Below, piece by piece: positions 27,803 through 35,582 of a DNA stretch of 64,000 bases. A program made the position numbers and the translations under genes. Positions within the stretch are counted from its first letter, which is position 1. Each line of letters starts with the position of its first letter. Below the pieces are notes generated by a model. That model had not been told where the DNA came from, did no database searches, and worked only from the letters and a program-made list of their open reading frames with translations. Source of the DNA: Fidelibacterota bacterium (GTDB lineage: Bacteria > Pseudomonadota > Alphaproteobacteria > Rhodospirillales > Rhodospirillaceae); assembly GCA_947476275.1 (NCBI GenBank), contig CANJPQ010000015.1, forward strand, positions 57,892 to 121,891, written 5' to 3'.

Positions 27803-28797
27803 TGGCCACTATGCGCGCCATTGTTATCGATGCGGCGGGTCCGCCGTCGGTGATGCAGCTCAAGCAGGTGCCGATTCCCGAACCGAAGGAAGGCCAGGCG
27901 CGGCTGAAGGTGGCTTACGTCGGGATGAACCCGGTCGATGCTTTTGCGCGGGCCGGCACGCTTGGTTTCCTCAACATCGCCTATCCGTTCACGCCGGGCC
28001 TTGAGCACAGCGGCGTGGTCGATGCCGTCGGTCCCGGCGTCCCCAAGGATTTGATCGGGCGCAGGGTGATCTCGCGGTCCAGCTTCGGCGGCTATGCCGA
28101 CTATTCGATCGCCCCGGCAGAGAAATTACTGATGCTCGACGACCGCATCGATCTCAAGACCGGTGCGGTTTATCGCGGCGCGTCCTTCACGGCCTGGCAC
28201 GCATTGCATAGGGCGGCGCGCCTGCAGGCGGGCGAGACCGTCCTGATCCATTCCGCCGCCGGCGCGGTCGGGGTGATGCTGGTGCAGATCGCCAAGGACG
28301 CCGGCGCGACCGTGATCGCCCTTGCCGGGTCGCAAGCCAAGCTCGACTACGCCACATCCTTCGGCGCCGACGCGGCCTTCGACTACACCAAGGACACCTG
28401 GATCGCGGACGTAAAGGCCGCCACCCACGGGCGGGGCGTCGATGTCATCATCGACTGCAACGGCGGACCAAATTTTCCCAAGAACTTCGAGGTGATCGCG
28501 CCGCTCGGGCGCATCTTCTCCATTGGCGTCACCGGTGGCGGCCAACCGCCACCAATCCCCTTCGGCGTGCTGTCCAGCAAGAGCTTCTCTGTCGGCGGCA
28601 TGACCCTGACCCAGGTCGAATCCCCGCCCGGCTCGGACGTGGACAAGACGATCATCGACGCCGTCGCTTCGGGGCGCTGGCGCGTTCCGCTCGGAGAGAC
28701 CGTCCCGCTGGAGGCGGTTGCCGCATTGCACGCGCGGCTTGAGGCCCGGGCGCTGATGGGCCGGGGTATCCTCGCGGTCGATACGACGCTCACCTGA
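27802..28797 (+). CDS. quinone oxidoreductase-like medium-chain dehydrogenase
   Basis: A 331-residue member of the MDR superfamily, QOR branch: the N-terminal GroES-like domain has GPPSVMQLKQVPIPEP and GLEHSGVVDAVG, and the NADPH-binding fold has the motif VLIHSAAGAVGVMLVQIAK followed by GSQAKLDYATSFGAD. No zinc ligands are seen at the catalytic position. It would reduce quinones or unsaturated carbonyl compounds with NADPH in the cytoplasm. It is coupled to the preceding double VOC protein by TGATG, suggesting a shared detoxification or catabolic pathway. Length is normal for the family. Confidence 0.85.
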   Translation: MATMRAIVIDAAGPPSVMQLKQVPIPEPKEGQARLKVAYVGMNPVDAFARAGTLGFLNIAYPFTPGLEHSGVVDAVGPGVPKDLIGRRVISRSSFGGYADYSIAPAEKLLMLDDRIDLKTGAVYRGASFTAWHALHRAARLQAGETVLIHSAAGAVGVMLVQIAKDAGATVIALAGSQAKLDYATSFGADAAFDYTKDTWIADVKAATHGRGVDVIIDCNGGPNFPKNFEVIAPLGRIFSIGVTGGGQPPPIPFGVLSSKSFSVGGMTLTQVESPPGSDVDKTIIDAVASGRWRVPLGETVPLEAVAALHARLEARALMGRGILAVDTTLT

Positions 28798-28899
28798 TGG
28801 CCGGGGCTCGGTTGATTTTTGTTAACCGTATCAAGGGGCTTTTCAGGTGTGAGCGCTGATGTAGACTTGGCCGTTACAGACTTGCGCGGAGGGTGACCC

Positions 28900-29178
28900 G
28901 TGACCATCGGCAATACCAATATCGTCGGCACATTGCGACCGAAGCTCACCAAGGACGAGCTCGCCTGGTTGAAGGTTGAGCTCGAAGACCAGCGCAAGCG
29001 CTACGACAAGATCGTGCAGGAGCAGGAAGCCCTCACCCCGCAACGTGAGAAGTGGGTGAAGGAGTTCATGGAGCGTATTCAAGTGCGCGGGGTGCACGTG
29101 CACTTCAACATCCGCCGCGTGGTCCCGAAGAGCGAGATCCGTCCCCGCGACGGCCGTCCGCTGCAGGTCATCTACTAA
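28900..29178 (+). CDS. small conserved hypothetical protein, 92 aa
   Basis: Start GTG at 28900, preceded by CGGAGGGTGACCC, a convincing ribosome-binding site. The product is soluble, with a helical charged centre (KVELEDQRKRYDKIVQEQEA, likely a short coiled coil) and a basic C terminus. No family recognised. It lies 47 bases upstream of the bicupin gene and likely belongs to the same transcript, which continues with HupE. It may be a partner of the bicupin, but nothing in the sequence states a function. Confidence 0.6.
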   Translation: MTIGNTNIVGTLRPKLTKDELAWLKVELEDQRKRYDKIVQEQEALTPQREKWVKEFMERIQVRGVHVHFNIRRVVPKSEIRPRDGRPLQVIY

Positions 29179-29225
29179 TCAGCCCGCCCGCGCGACCCCG
29201 CGCGTAACGTCATCAGGAGGCCGCG

Positions 29226-30221
29226 ATGGCTCGTCCGCATATCGAACCCTTCGTCGATCGCGATGTCAGCTTCAAGAAGCTGACGATGCCGGGCTTCAAG
29301 CCGGGCGTGAACTACAAGATGCTGTCCATCGACAAGGACACCGGCGCCTGCACCATGACCGTGCAGTACGACGCCGGCTTCAAGCAGCCGCCGGGCTTCT
29401 GCTACTCAGAACATGAATTCCTGCTGATGGAAGGTTCGCTGACCATCGGCGGCAAGAAGTGGCAGAAGGGCCTTTACTCCTTCGTGCCCGCGGGCGTGTC
29501 GCTGCCGGCGATGAGCACCGATGAGGGAGCTCTGCTGCTGGTGTTCTACAATTTCGGTCCACCGAGCTTCGTGGAGTCCGACAAGGACCACCAGAATGCC
29601 GACCGCACCGATTTCAAGATGGTCGACAGCTATCAGGGCATGGACTGGCAGAACTCCACGCTGTTCCCCGCCACGGCGCCGGGCTGCTTGCTGAAGATCC
29701 TGCACATCGACAAGCGCACCTTCGGAATGACGTTCCTGTACTGCATGACGCCGGGCTTCTGGCAGGACAACATCAGCTATCACGACTGCGCGGAGGAGGC
29801 GTACCACATCTGGGGCACCTCCTGGATGATGCAGTTCGGCGAGCTGCCGACGGGCGGGTATTTCTGGCGTCCGGCCTACATCAACCACGGCTGCTTCGCT
29901 TCCGAACTCGGCATTCTCGCCATCGGCCGCACGGACGGCGATCTGCACAACTACTTCCACCACGATCCGTTCTCGACGCCGGAAGAGAACCACGAGCGCG
30001 CGGCCTCACGCCTCGCCCGCATGAAGCCGGCGCTCTACAACTGGATCCTGACGTCGGAACACAATCACCTGCCGCACGACTTCGAATACCCCAACGACAC
30101 CTACAAGACCGAAGGCTGGGATACGGGCATTCACATGCACGACGACGGCCAGGTGCATCATCACTCCGCCAGCGGCGCGCACAGCCATCTCGGCGGCAAC
30201 AAGAAGAAAAAGAAGAAGTAG
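29226..30221 (+). CDS. bicupin protein with His-rich, Lys-rich C-terminal tail
   Basis: The 331-residue protein has two cupin-like barrels: the first about 35-115 (YSEHEFLLMEGSLTIGGK...KGLYSFVPAGVSLPA), the second about 160-235 (HDCAEEAYHIWGTSWMMQFG...WRPAYINHG). The tail after about 290 contains a His-rich stretch (HMHDDGQVHHHSASGAHSH) and ends in six lysines. No signal peptide. Bicupins bind metals and act as dioxygenases, isomerases or sensors; which applies here is unknown. GGAGG lies six bases upstream. The HupE/UreJ gene starts ten bases downstream, and the His tail would suit metal storage or delivery (inference). Confidence 0.75.
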   Translation: MARPHIEPFVDRDVSFKKLTMPGFKPGVNYKMLSIDKDTGACTMTVQYDAGFKQPPGFCYSEHEFLLMEGSLTIGGKKWQKGLYSFVPAGVSLPAMSTDEGALLLVFYNFGPPSFVESDKDHQNADRTDFKMVDSYQGMDWQNSTLFPATAPGCLLKILHIDKRTFGMTFLYCMTPGFWQDNISYHDCAEEAYHIWGTSWMMQFGELPTGGYFWRPAYINHGCFASELGILAIGRTDGDLHNYFHHDPFSTPEENHERAASRLARMKPALYNWILTSEHNHLPHDFEYPNDTYKTEGWDTGIHMHDDGQVHHHSASGAHSHLGGNKKKKKK

Positions 30222-30230
30222 GGGCCCACT

Positions 30231-30806
30231 ATGAACAAGCTTCTTCCGATTTCCGCCGCCGCTGTTGCGGCCCTCGTCTCCGCCACCGCTTGGGCGCATC
30301 CGGGCGTGGGCGCTCACGCGATGGGCTTCAGTGCTGGATTCGCGCATCCCTTTGGCGGCCTCGATCACCTGCTCGCCATGACCGGCCTCGGCCTGTGGGC
30401 GGCGAGTTATGACGGCAAGACCCGCCTCGCGCTGCCGATCGCGTTCGTGCTCGGCATGATCGGCGGCGGTGCGCTGGCGGTGCTCGGCGTCGGCCTTCCC
30501 GGCGTTGAGATCGGCATTGCCGGGTCCGTGGTCGCCATCGGCGCGTTGATCGCGTTCGGTGCACGGCTGCCCGCCGTGGCCGCGATCGCCATCGCCTTCG
30601 TCTCCGCTGTTTTCCACGGCCACGCCCACGGCACTGAAATGAGCGGCCTGTCCGCCGCGGCCGGCGTGATCCTGGCCACCGCCGTGTTGCACGCGGTGGG
30701 CCTCGGTCTTGGCGCCGCTGCCGCTAGCCCGCGCTTCACCAAAGCCGTTCGTATTGCCGGCAGCTTGGTCGCGGCCGCCGGCATCGGCCTGCTCGCCGCA
30801 GGCTGA
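30231..30806 (+). CDS. HupE/UreJ family metal-transport membrane protein
   Basis: The 191-residue protein has an N-terminal hydrophobic leader ending in SATAWAHPG and about six membrane segments. It contains the signature HPFGGLDHLLAM (HPxxGxDHxxxM) of the HupE/UreJ family, plus another His cluster FHGHAHG. Characterised members import nickel, or cobalt, for hydrogenase or urease maturation. Neither enzyme is encoded in the window, so the metal and client are open questions; the preceding bicupin with a His-rich tail is the only linked metal-binding candidate. The gene is followed by a strong hairpin at 30829-30860. Confidence 0.88.
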   Translation: MNKLLPISAAAVAALVSATAWAHPGVGAHAMGFSAGFAHPFGGLDHLLAMTGLGLWAASYDGKTRLALPIAFVLGMIGGGALAVLGVGLPGVEIGIAGSVVAIGALIAFGARLPAVAAIAIAFVSAVFHGHAHGTEMSGLSAAAGVILATAVLHAVGLGLGAAAASPRFTKAVRIAGSLVAAAGIGLLAAG

Positions 30807-30828
30807 TCCGTCACACGTCGCCACGAAA

Positions 30829-30867
30829 AACGGCCGCGCACCGAAAGGTCCGCGGCCGTTGTTGTTT
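30829..30867. terminator. bidirectional intrinsic terminator between hupE-like and Dabb genes
   Basis: A perfect 10-bp stem, AACGGCCGCG at 30829-30838 and CGCGGCCGTT at 30851-30860, encloses a 12-base loop. On the plus strand GTTGTTTTG follows; on the minus strand the stem is followed by TTTTTCGTGG. The hairpin lies between two convergent stops (30806 and 30895), as expected for a terminator that works in both directions. Confidence 0.8.
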
Positions 30868-30894
30868 TGAGCGCTAGCTCAAGAAGTTGACGGC

Positions 30895-31194
30895 TCAGAA
30901 GTTGATATCGAACACCGCGTAGTTCTTCGCGGTCGGCAGCCACACCTGCCGGATGATGTGCACGTGGGTGTCGTGCTTCTCGTAGGCCTGGCGGCCGTCG
31001 TCGTCGGCGAAGTCGCCCATCATCATGTATTCGTAGGGGATCTTCTCCGGGTTAGTCGGCAGGATGTTCTTGCCGGAGACGAAGTGCTTCACGGTTGGCA
31101 GCGTGCCCAGCTTTGCCAGTTCGCCTGCAACGCGCTCCCGATCCGCCGGGGCGACGTCGTCCTTGAAATTGAACAGCACGATGTGGCGATGCAT
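30895..31194 (-). CDS. Dabb (stress-responsive dimeric alpha/beta barrel) domain protein
   Basis: The 99-residue cytoplasmic protein starts MHRHIVLFNFKDDVAPADRE, the typical strand-helix start of the Dabb family, and ends with THVHIIRQVWLPTAKNYAVF, which carries the conserved His and closing strand. Family members are small dimeric ferredoxin-like proteins; some are plant stress proteins or olivetolic acid cyclase-like, most bacterial ones are uncharacterised. GAGAGGA lies about ten bases upstream of the ATG at 31194. It converges on the HupE gene and diverges from the SDR gene at 31324. Confidence 0.8.
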   Translation of the reverse strand: MHRHIVLFNFKDDVAPADRERVAGELAKLGTLPTVKHFVSGKNILPTNPEKIPYEYMMMGDFADDDGRQAYEKHDTHVHIIRQVWLPTAKNYAVFDINF

Positions 31195-31323
31195 GGCGAA
31201 ATCCTCTCGTTGAAATGATCGGCGCCATCCTATGCGACCGAGGCGCGGTCCCAAAAGGGACAAGTGCTGCCCGCAACGGATCCGCGCCCCCAATATCCGG
31301 CCACGTTTGAGGGAGGCTCATCC

Positions 31324-32100
31324 ATGACCAAGTTCCTGCGCGCGACATTGCTCGCGACCGCGGTTCTGTTCGCCAATGAGGCGAGCGCCGCCACGGCCCT
31401 GATCACCGGCACCAATCGCGGCATTGGCCTCGAGATGGTGAAACAGTACGCCGACAAAGGCTGGACCGTGATCGCCACGGCCCGCAAACCGTCCGATGCA
31501 AAGGACCTGAACGAGGTCGCCGGCAAGTACAAGAAGACCGTCTCGGTCGAAACCCTCGACGTCGCGAACCCGGATTCGATCAAGGCTCTCGCGACCAAGC
31601 TCAAGGGCAAGCCGATCGACCTGCTGATTAATAATGCTGGCACCTTAGGCGATCTGCCGCCGCAGACCGTCGGCACGTTCCAGAAGGACACCTTCGAGAC
31701 CGTGCTGCTCACCAACGTCTACGGCCCGCTCGCCGTCAGCGAAGCGCTGCGCGAGAACGTCGCGGCCAGCCAGGGGAAGAAGATCGTGGCGCTCACCAGT
31801 GGGCTCGGCTCCGCGACACTCACGCAGCGTCGCGGCGGTATGTATGCCTATCGCGCCAGCAAGGGTGCGCTCAACGTCTCCATGCGCGCACTCGCCGCTG
31901 ACCTCAAGCCGCAAGGCATCGTTGTCGGCATTGTCGCCCCTGGCATGGTGGAAACCGACCTGCTCGCCGCCTCTGGCTACAAGGGCCCGGCGCTTAAGGT
32001 CGGGGAGAGCGTCGCCGGTCTGATGAAGGTGATCGACGGCGTGACGTTCGAGACCAACGACAAGGCCGTGAACTACAACGGCGACGTCATTCCGTGGTGA
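31324..32100 (+). CDS. short-chain dehydrogenase/reductase with N-terminal signal peptide
   Basis: A 258-residue classical SDR. The NAD(P)-binding motif is [20 protein letters not shown], the structural NNAG motif is LINNAGTLG, and the catalytic Tyr and Lys are in [11 protein letters not shown] with Ser upstream (VALTSGLGS). Unusually, about 22 hydrophobic residues precede the fold ([20 protein letters not shown]), which look like a cleavable Sec signal ending in SAA. NAD(P)-dependent enzymes are normally cytoplasmic, so either the leader is an anchor, or it acts outside with an odd cofactor supply. GGGAGG before the ATG supports the start. Substrate unknown; resembles the CsgA/C-factor-like SDRs. 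Confidence 0.8.
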   Translation: MTKFLRATLLATAVLFANEASAATALITGTNRGIGLEMVKQYADKGWTVIATARKPSDAKDLNEVAGKYKKTVSVETLDVANPDSIKALATKLKGKPIDLLINNAGTLGDLPPQTVGTFQKDTFETVLLTNVYGPLAVSEALRENVAASQGKKIVALTSGLGSATLTQRRGGMYAYRASKGALNVSMRALAADLKPQGIVVGIVAPGMVETDLLAASGYKGPALKVGESVAGLMKVIDGVTFETNDKAVNYNGDVIPW

Positions 32101-32104
32101 TCGG

Positions 32105-32752
32105 CTAGCTCGCCACCTTGAACGCGGGGCAGCTCACGTTGGTGCCGCCGAGGCCGCAGTAGCCACCGGGGTTCTTCGCCAGGTATTGCTGGTGGTAGTC
32201 CTCGGCATAGTAGAACGGCGGCGCATCGATGATTTCGGTGGTGATGGCGCCGTAGCCCTGTTTGCCGAGCGCCTTCTCATATTCGGCTTTCGAGGCGTCC
32301 GCGGTCGCGCGCTGCTCGGGCGAATACACATAGATGCCCGAACGATACTGCGTGCCGACATCGTTGCCCTGGCGCATGCCCTGGGTCGGGTTGTGGCCTT
32401 CCCAGAAGGCCTTCAGCAGCGTCGCATAGCTGGTCTTCTTCGGGTCGAACTGCACGCGCACCACTTCATTGTGGCCGGTCATGCCCGAGCACACTTCCTT
32501 GTATGTGGCGTTCTTGGTGAAGCCGCCGGCGTAGCCGACTTGCGTGGAATACACGCCGAGGATGTTCCAGAACAATTTCTCCGCGCCCCAGAAGCAGCCC
32601 AGGCCGAACATCGCGGTCTCAAGGCCCTCGGGGAATGGCGCCACCAGACGATGGCCGTTCACGAAATGCGTCTCCGGCACCGGCAGGGGCGCCTCGCGGC
32701 CGGGCGGCGCATCGGCGGCATTCGGCATGGCGGGCTTGCGCAGGGTCCACAT
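32105..32752 (-). CDS. msrA: peptide-methionine (S)-S-oxide reductase
   Basis: The 215-residue enzyme reduces methionine-S-sulfoxide in proteins and free methionine sulfoxide. The catalytic Cys53 sits in the family motif [13 protein letters not shown], and the later signatures [27 protein letters not shown] are present; the resolving cysteine is likely in the C-terminal [19 protein letters not shown] seven bases upstream supports ATG 32752. No signal peptide, so it is cytoplasmic. It converges on the SDR gene with a four-base gap. Confidence 0.95.
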   Translation of the reverse strand: MWTLRKPAMPNAADAPPGREAPLPVPETHFVNGHRLVAPFPEGLETAMFGLGCFWGAEKLFWNILGVYSTQVGYAGGFTKNATYKEVCSGMTGHNEVVRVQFDPKKTSYATLLKAFWEGHNPTQGMRQGNDVGTQYRSGIYVYSPEQRATADASKAEYEKALGKQGYGAITTEIIDAPPFYYAEDYHQQYLAKNPGGYCGLGGTNVSCPAFKVAS

Positions 32753-32798
32753 GAGAAGGTCTCCTTCGGAGTCGGTCCTAATATAGGCGCCGGATCGC

Positions 32799-33449
32799 CT
32801 ACCACCAGCCTTCCATCATGGCGATGCGCACCGCATCGGCGCGCTTGGAGGCTTCGATCTTGCGATACACGTTGCGGAGGTGGACCTTCACGGTGATCTC
32901 TTCGATCTCCAGATCGCGCGCGATCTGCTTGTTGGTCTTTCCAGCGATCAACAAGCGAAGGGCGGATGCTTCCCGTTTGCTCAGCGTCTCCAGTAGGCCG
33001 GTCCGCGCCGGCGGCATGCCGGGCAATCCGACGGAGGCGTCCGCCGCAGGACCATCGGTGATGATTTCGGTCGGCAGGTACGTCTCCCCCGCCAGTACGA
33101 TGCGCAGCGCGTTGACGAGGGCGCGGCCCGGCGACGTTTTGGGGACATACCCGCGCGCCCCGGCATTGAGCGCCGCGGTGATGGTCGTCCGATCCGCCGA
33201 TCCGGAGACGATCACCACGGCTGCCGTGGGGAACGCCGCGCGCACCGCTCCAATGCTGGCGGTGCCGTTCATGCCGGGCATCTGCAGATCGAGCAGAACC
33301 AGATTCGGCGACGGAGAAGCGGGCGCGTACGCCAGCACTTCCGGCAGGGATCCGGCTTCGAGGATATCGACGGCCGGCGCCAGGGCCTCCAGCCAAGGCT
33401 TGATAGCCTCACGCACCAGGCTGTGATCGTCAGCCAACACCACCCGCAT
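32799..33449 (-). CDS. NarL/FixJ-family response regulator with LuxR-type HTH (orphan)
   Basis: The 216-residue protein has a receiver domain (about 1-120) with the acidic pair in VLADDHS, the phosphoacceptor Asp54 in [12 protein letters not shown], Ser in VVIVSGSAD and Lys in GYVPKTSP, and a C-terminal LuxR HTH (about 150-214) with [20 protein letters not shown] and [15 protein letters not shown]. It should bind DNA when phosphorylated. No histidine kinase is in the window, so the signal is unknown. An AT-rich region with a strong dyad (33507-33535) lies upstream, between this gene and glnS. Confidence 0.9.
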   Translation of the reverse strand: MRVVLADDHSLVREAIKPWLEALAPAVDILEAGSLPEVLAYAPASPSPNLVLLDLQMPGMNGTASIGAVRAAFPTAAVVIVSGSADRTTITAALNAGARGYVPKTSPGRALVNALRIVLAGETYLPTEIITDGPAADASVGLPGMPPARTGLLETLSKREASALRLLIAGKTNKQIARDLEIEEITVKVHLRNVYRKIEASKRADAVRIAMMEGWW

Positions 33450-33506
33450 GCGGTCGTCCTCTTCTCGCGACGGCGCACGTCCCCGACTGGGCGCACTACA
33501 AACGCC

Positions 33507-33535
33507 TTGATTGAAGATTATAATCTAAAAATCAA
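33507..33535. promoter_or_regulatory. nested dyad in the AT-rich divergent region upstream of the response regulator and glnS
   Basis: The 12-base perfect palindrome AGATTATAATCT (33515-33526) is flanked by TTGATT at 33507 and AATCAA at 33530, so two inverted repeats share a centre. It contains TATAAT (33519-33524), a possible -10 box. The region is much richer in A and T than its surroundings and serves genes diverging from 33449 (-) and 33713 (+). It could be an operator for the LuxR-type regulator encoded next door; this is inference. Confidence 0.4.
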
Positions 33536-33712
33536 TTCAAACGATTGTACGTCGGTACGTTTAAGTCTAGCTCGCGATATGGGTTCGAGTACAAACGAAT
33601 TTGTGATTCTTGGCCTCGACTCGGGGCGTCCTTGGCGTGGGCCCCAGGATTTGGCACATAGGCCCCCGCCGGCGGTTTCCGTCGCGCGAGCACGTACCCC
33701 AAAGGAATGCGC

Positions 33713-35413
33713 ATGTCCGTCGATTCGGCCCCGGCCGCCTCTCCGGCCGATCCAGCCCCCGCCGAAGCCGGCAAGGATTTCATCCGCGACATCATCCAGG
33801 GCGACCTGGATGCCGGCGTTCACCAAAGCGTGGTCACCCGGTTTCCGCCGGAGCCGAATGGCTATCTTCATATCGGCCACGCGAAGTCGATCTGCCTGAA
33901 CTTCGGCGTCGCGCAGGAATTCGGCGGCCGCTGTCACCTGCGTTTCGACGACACCAATCCCGCAAAGGAAGCGCAGGAGTACATCGACGCGATCGAGCGC
34001 GACGTGCGCTGGCTCGGCTTCGATTGGGGCACCCATCTCCATCACGCATCGGATTACTTCGAGCAGCTCTACGCCTGGGCGGAGCATTTGATCGGCGCCG
34101 GCAAGGCCTATATCGACGACCAGAGCGCTGACGACATGCGCGCGAGCCGCGGCACGCTGACCGAGCCGGGAAAGAACAGCCCGTTCCGCGATCGGTCAGT
34201 GGACGAGAACCTCGATCTGTTTCGCCGCATGCGCAAAGGCGAATTCGCCAACGGCACGCGTGTGCTGCGCGCGAAGATCGACATGACATCGGGCAACATC
34301 AATCTGCGCGACCCGGTGCTGTATCGCATCATCCATACGCCCCATCCGCGCACGGGCACCGCGTGGTGCATCTATCCGAACTACGATTTCGCGCACGGCC
34401 AGTCGGACGCGATCGAGCACATCACGCATTCGATCTGCACCCTCGAATTCGAGGACCACAAGCCGCTCTATGAGTGGTTCCTGGAAAATTTGCCGGTGCC
34501 CTCCAAGCCCAAGCAGTACGAGTTCGCGCGGCTGAATATCAGTTACACTATTCTATCGAAGCGCCATCTCACCCAGTTCGTACGCGAAGGTCATGTTACC
34601 GGGTGGGACGATCCACGCATGCCGACCATCGCCGGAATTCGCCGCCGCGGCGTTCCGGCTGCGGCGCTGCGGGACTTCATCAAGCGCGTCGGTGTCGCGC
34701 GGGCCAACAGCGTCGTCGATGCCGCGATGTTCGATGCCTGCGTGCGTGAACTTCTCAACAAGACCGCCGCGCGCTACATGGCCGTGCTGCGGCCGCTGAA
34801 GGTGGTGATCGAGAACTACCCCGAAGGCCAGGTCGAGGACCTCGACGCGGTCAACAATCCGGAAGATCCGTCCGCCGGCTCGCGCAAGGTGCCGTTCTCC
34901 CGCGAACTCTACGTGGAGCAGGACGACTTCATGGAAACCCCGCCAAAGAAGTTCTTCCGCCTCTCGCCGGGCAAGGAAGTGCGCCTGCGCTATGCGTACT
35001 TCATCACCTGCCGCGAGGCGGTGAAGGACGCGGCCGGAAACGTGATCGAACTCCGCTGTACCTACGATCCCGCCAGCCGCGGCGGCAATTCGCCCGACGG
35101 GCGCAAAGTGCAGGCCACGCTGCACTGGGTCTCGGCGGGCCATGCGATCCCGAGCGAGGTACGGATCTACAATCCGCTGTTCACGCGCCCAGATCCGGGC
35201 GCCGACGGCGATGTGGTGGCGGATATCAACCCGCAGTCGCTGGAAATCATCGCCGATGCCAAGCTTGAGCCGGCGTTGAGTGCGGCGCGGATCGGCGAGG
35301 CGGTCCAGTTCGAGCGCCTTGGTTATTTCACCAAGGACGCCGAGAGCACGGATGCCCACGCCGTGTTCAATCGCACCGTCGGGTTGAGGGATAGCTACGC
35401 CAAGGCAAAGTAG
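33713..35413 (+). CDS. glnS: glutaminyl-tRNA synthetase
   Basis: The 566-residue class I synthetase charges tRNA-Gln with glutamine. It has the HIGH-type motif [15 protein letters not shown] (about 45-60), the DDTNP motif, VYS-region [18 protein letters not shown] and the KMSKS-like ILSKRHL (about 282), followed by the two beta-barrel anticodon-binding domains. Its length matches bacterial GlnRS. Two ATGs are close, at 33707 and 33713; AAAGGA at 33701 is spaced correctly only for 33713. Many alphaproteobacteria lack GlnRS and use the amidotransferase route, so its presence is a useful lineage or transfer marker. Confidence 0.96.
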   Translation: MSVDSAPAASPADPAPAEAGKDFIRDIIQGDLDAGVHQSVVTRFPPEPNGYLHIGHAKSICLNFGVAQEFGGRCHLRFDDTNPAKEAQEYIDAIERDVRWLGFDWGTHLHHASDYFEQLYAWAEHLIGAGKAYIDDQSADDMRASRGTLTEPGKNSPFRDRSVDENLDLFRRMRKGEFANGTRVLRAKIDMTSGNINLRDPVLYRIIHTPHPRTGTAWCIYPNYDFAHGQSDAIEHITHSICTLEFEDHKPLYEWFLENLPVPSKPKQYEFARLNISYTILSKRHLTQFVREGHVTGWDDPRMPTIAGIRRRGVPAAALRDFIKRVGVARANSVVDAAMFDACVRELLNKTAARYMAVLRPLKVVIENYPEGQVEDLDAVNNPEDPSAGSRKVPFSRELYVEQDDFMETPPKKFFRLSPGKEVRLRYAYFITCREAVKDAAGNVIELRCTYDPASRGGNSPDGRKVQATLHWVSAGHAIPSEVRIYNPLFTRPDPGADGDVVADINPQSLEIIADAKLEPALSAARIGEAVQFERLGYFTKDAESTDAHAVFNRTVGLRDSYAKAK

Positions 35414-35582
35414 CCCCTACCGGCCGGGGTGTGACCGTTTGGTCACAGGTCACAGGGAAGTGGCGTCCTTATCTCATTTCCTGAGTGTTCGTATCGGTCG
35501 GCAGTTGCGCGCGTCCGCCCAGGTGCTCAGGCTTCCCCTTCGCTCGGCGGATTCCGGGCGCAAACGGGGGAACGAGGGGCAC

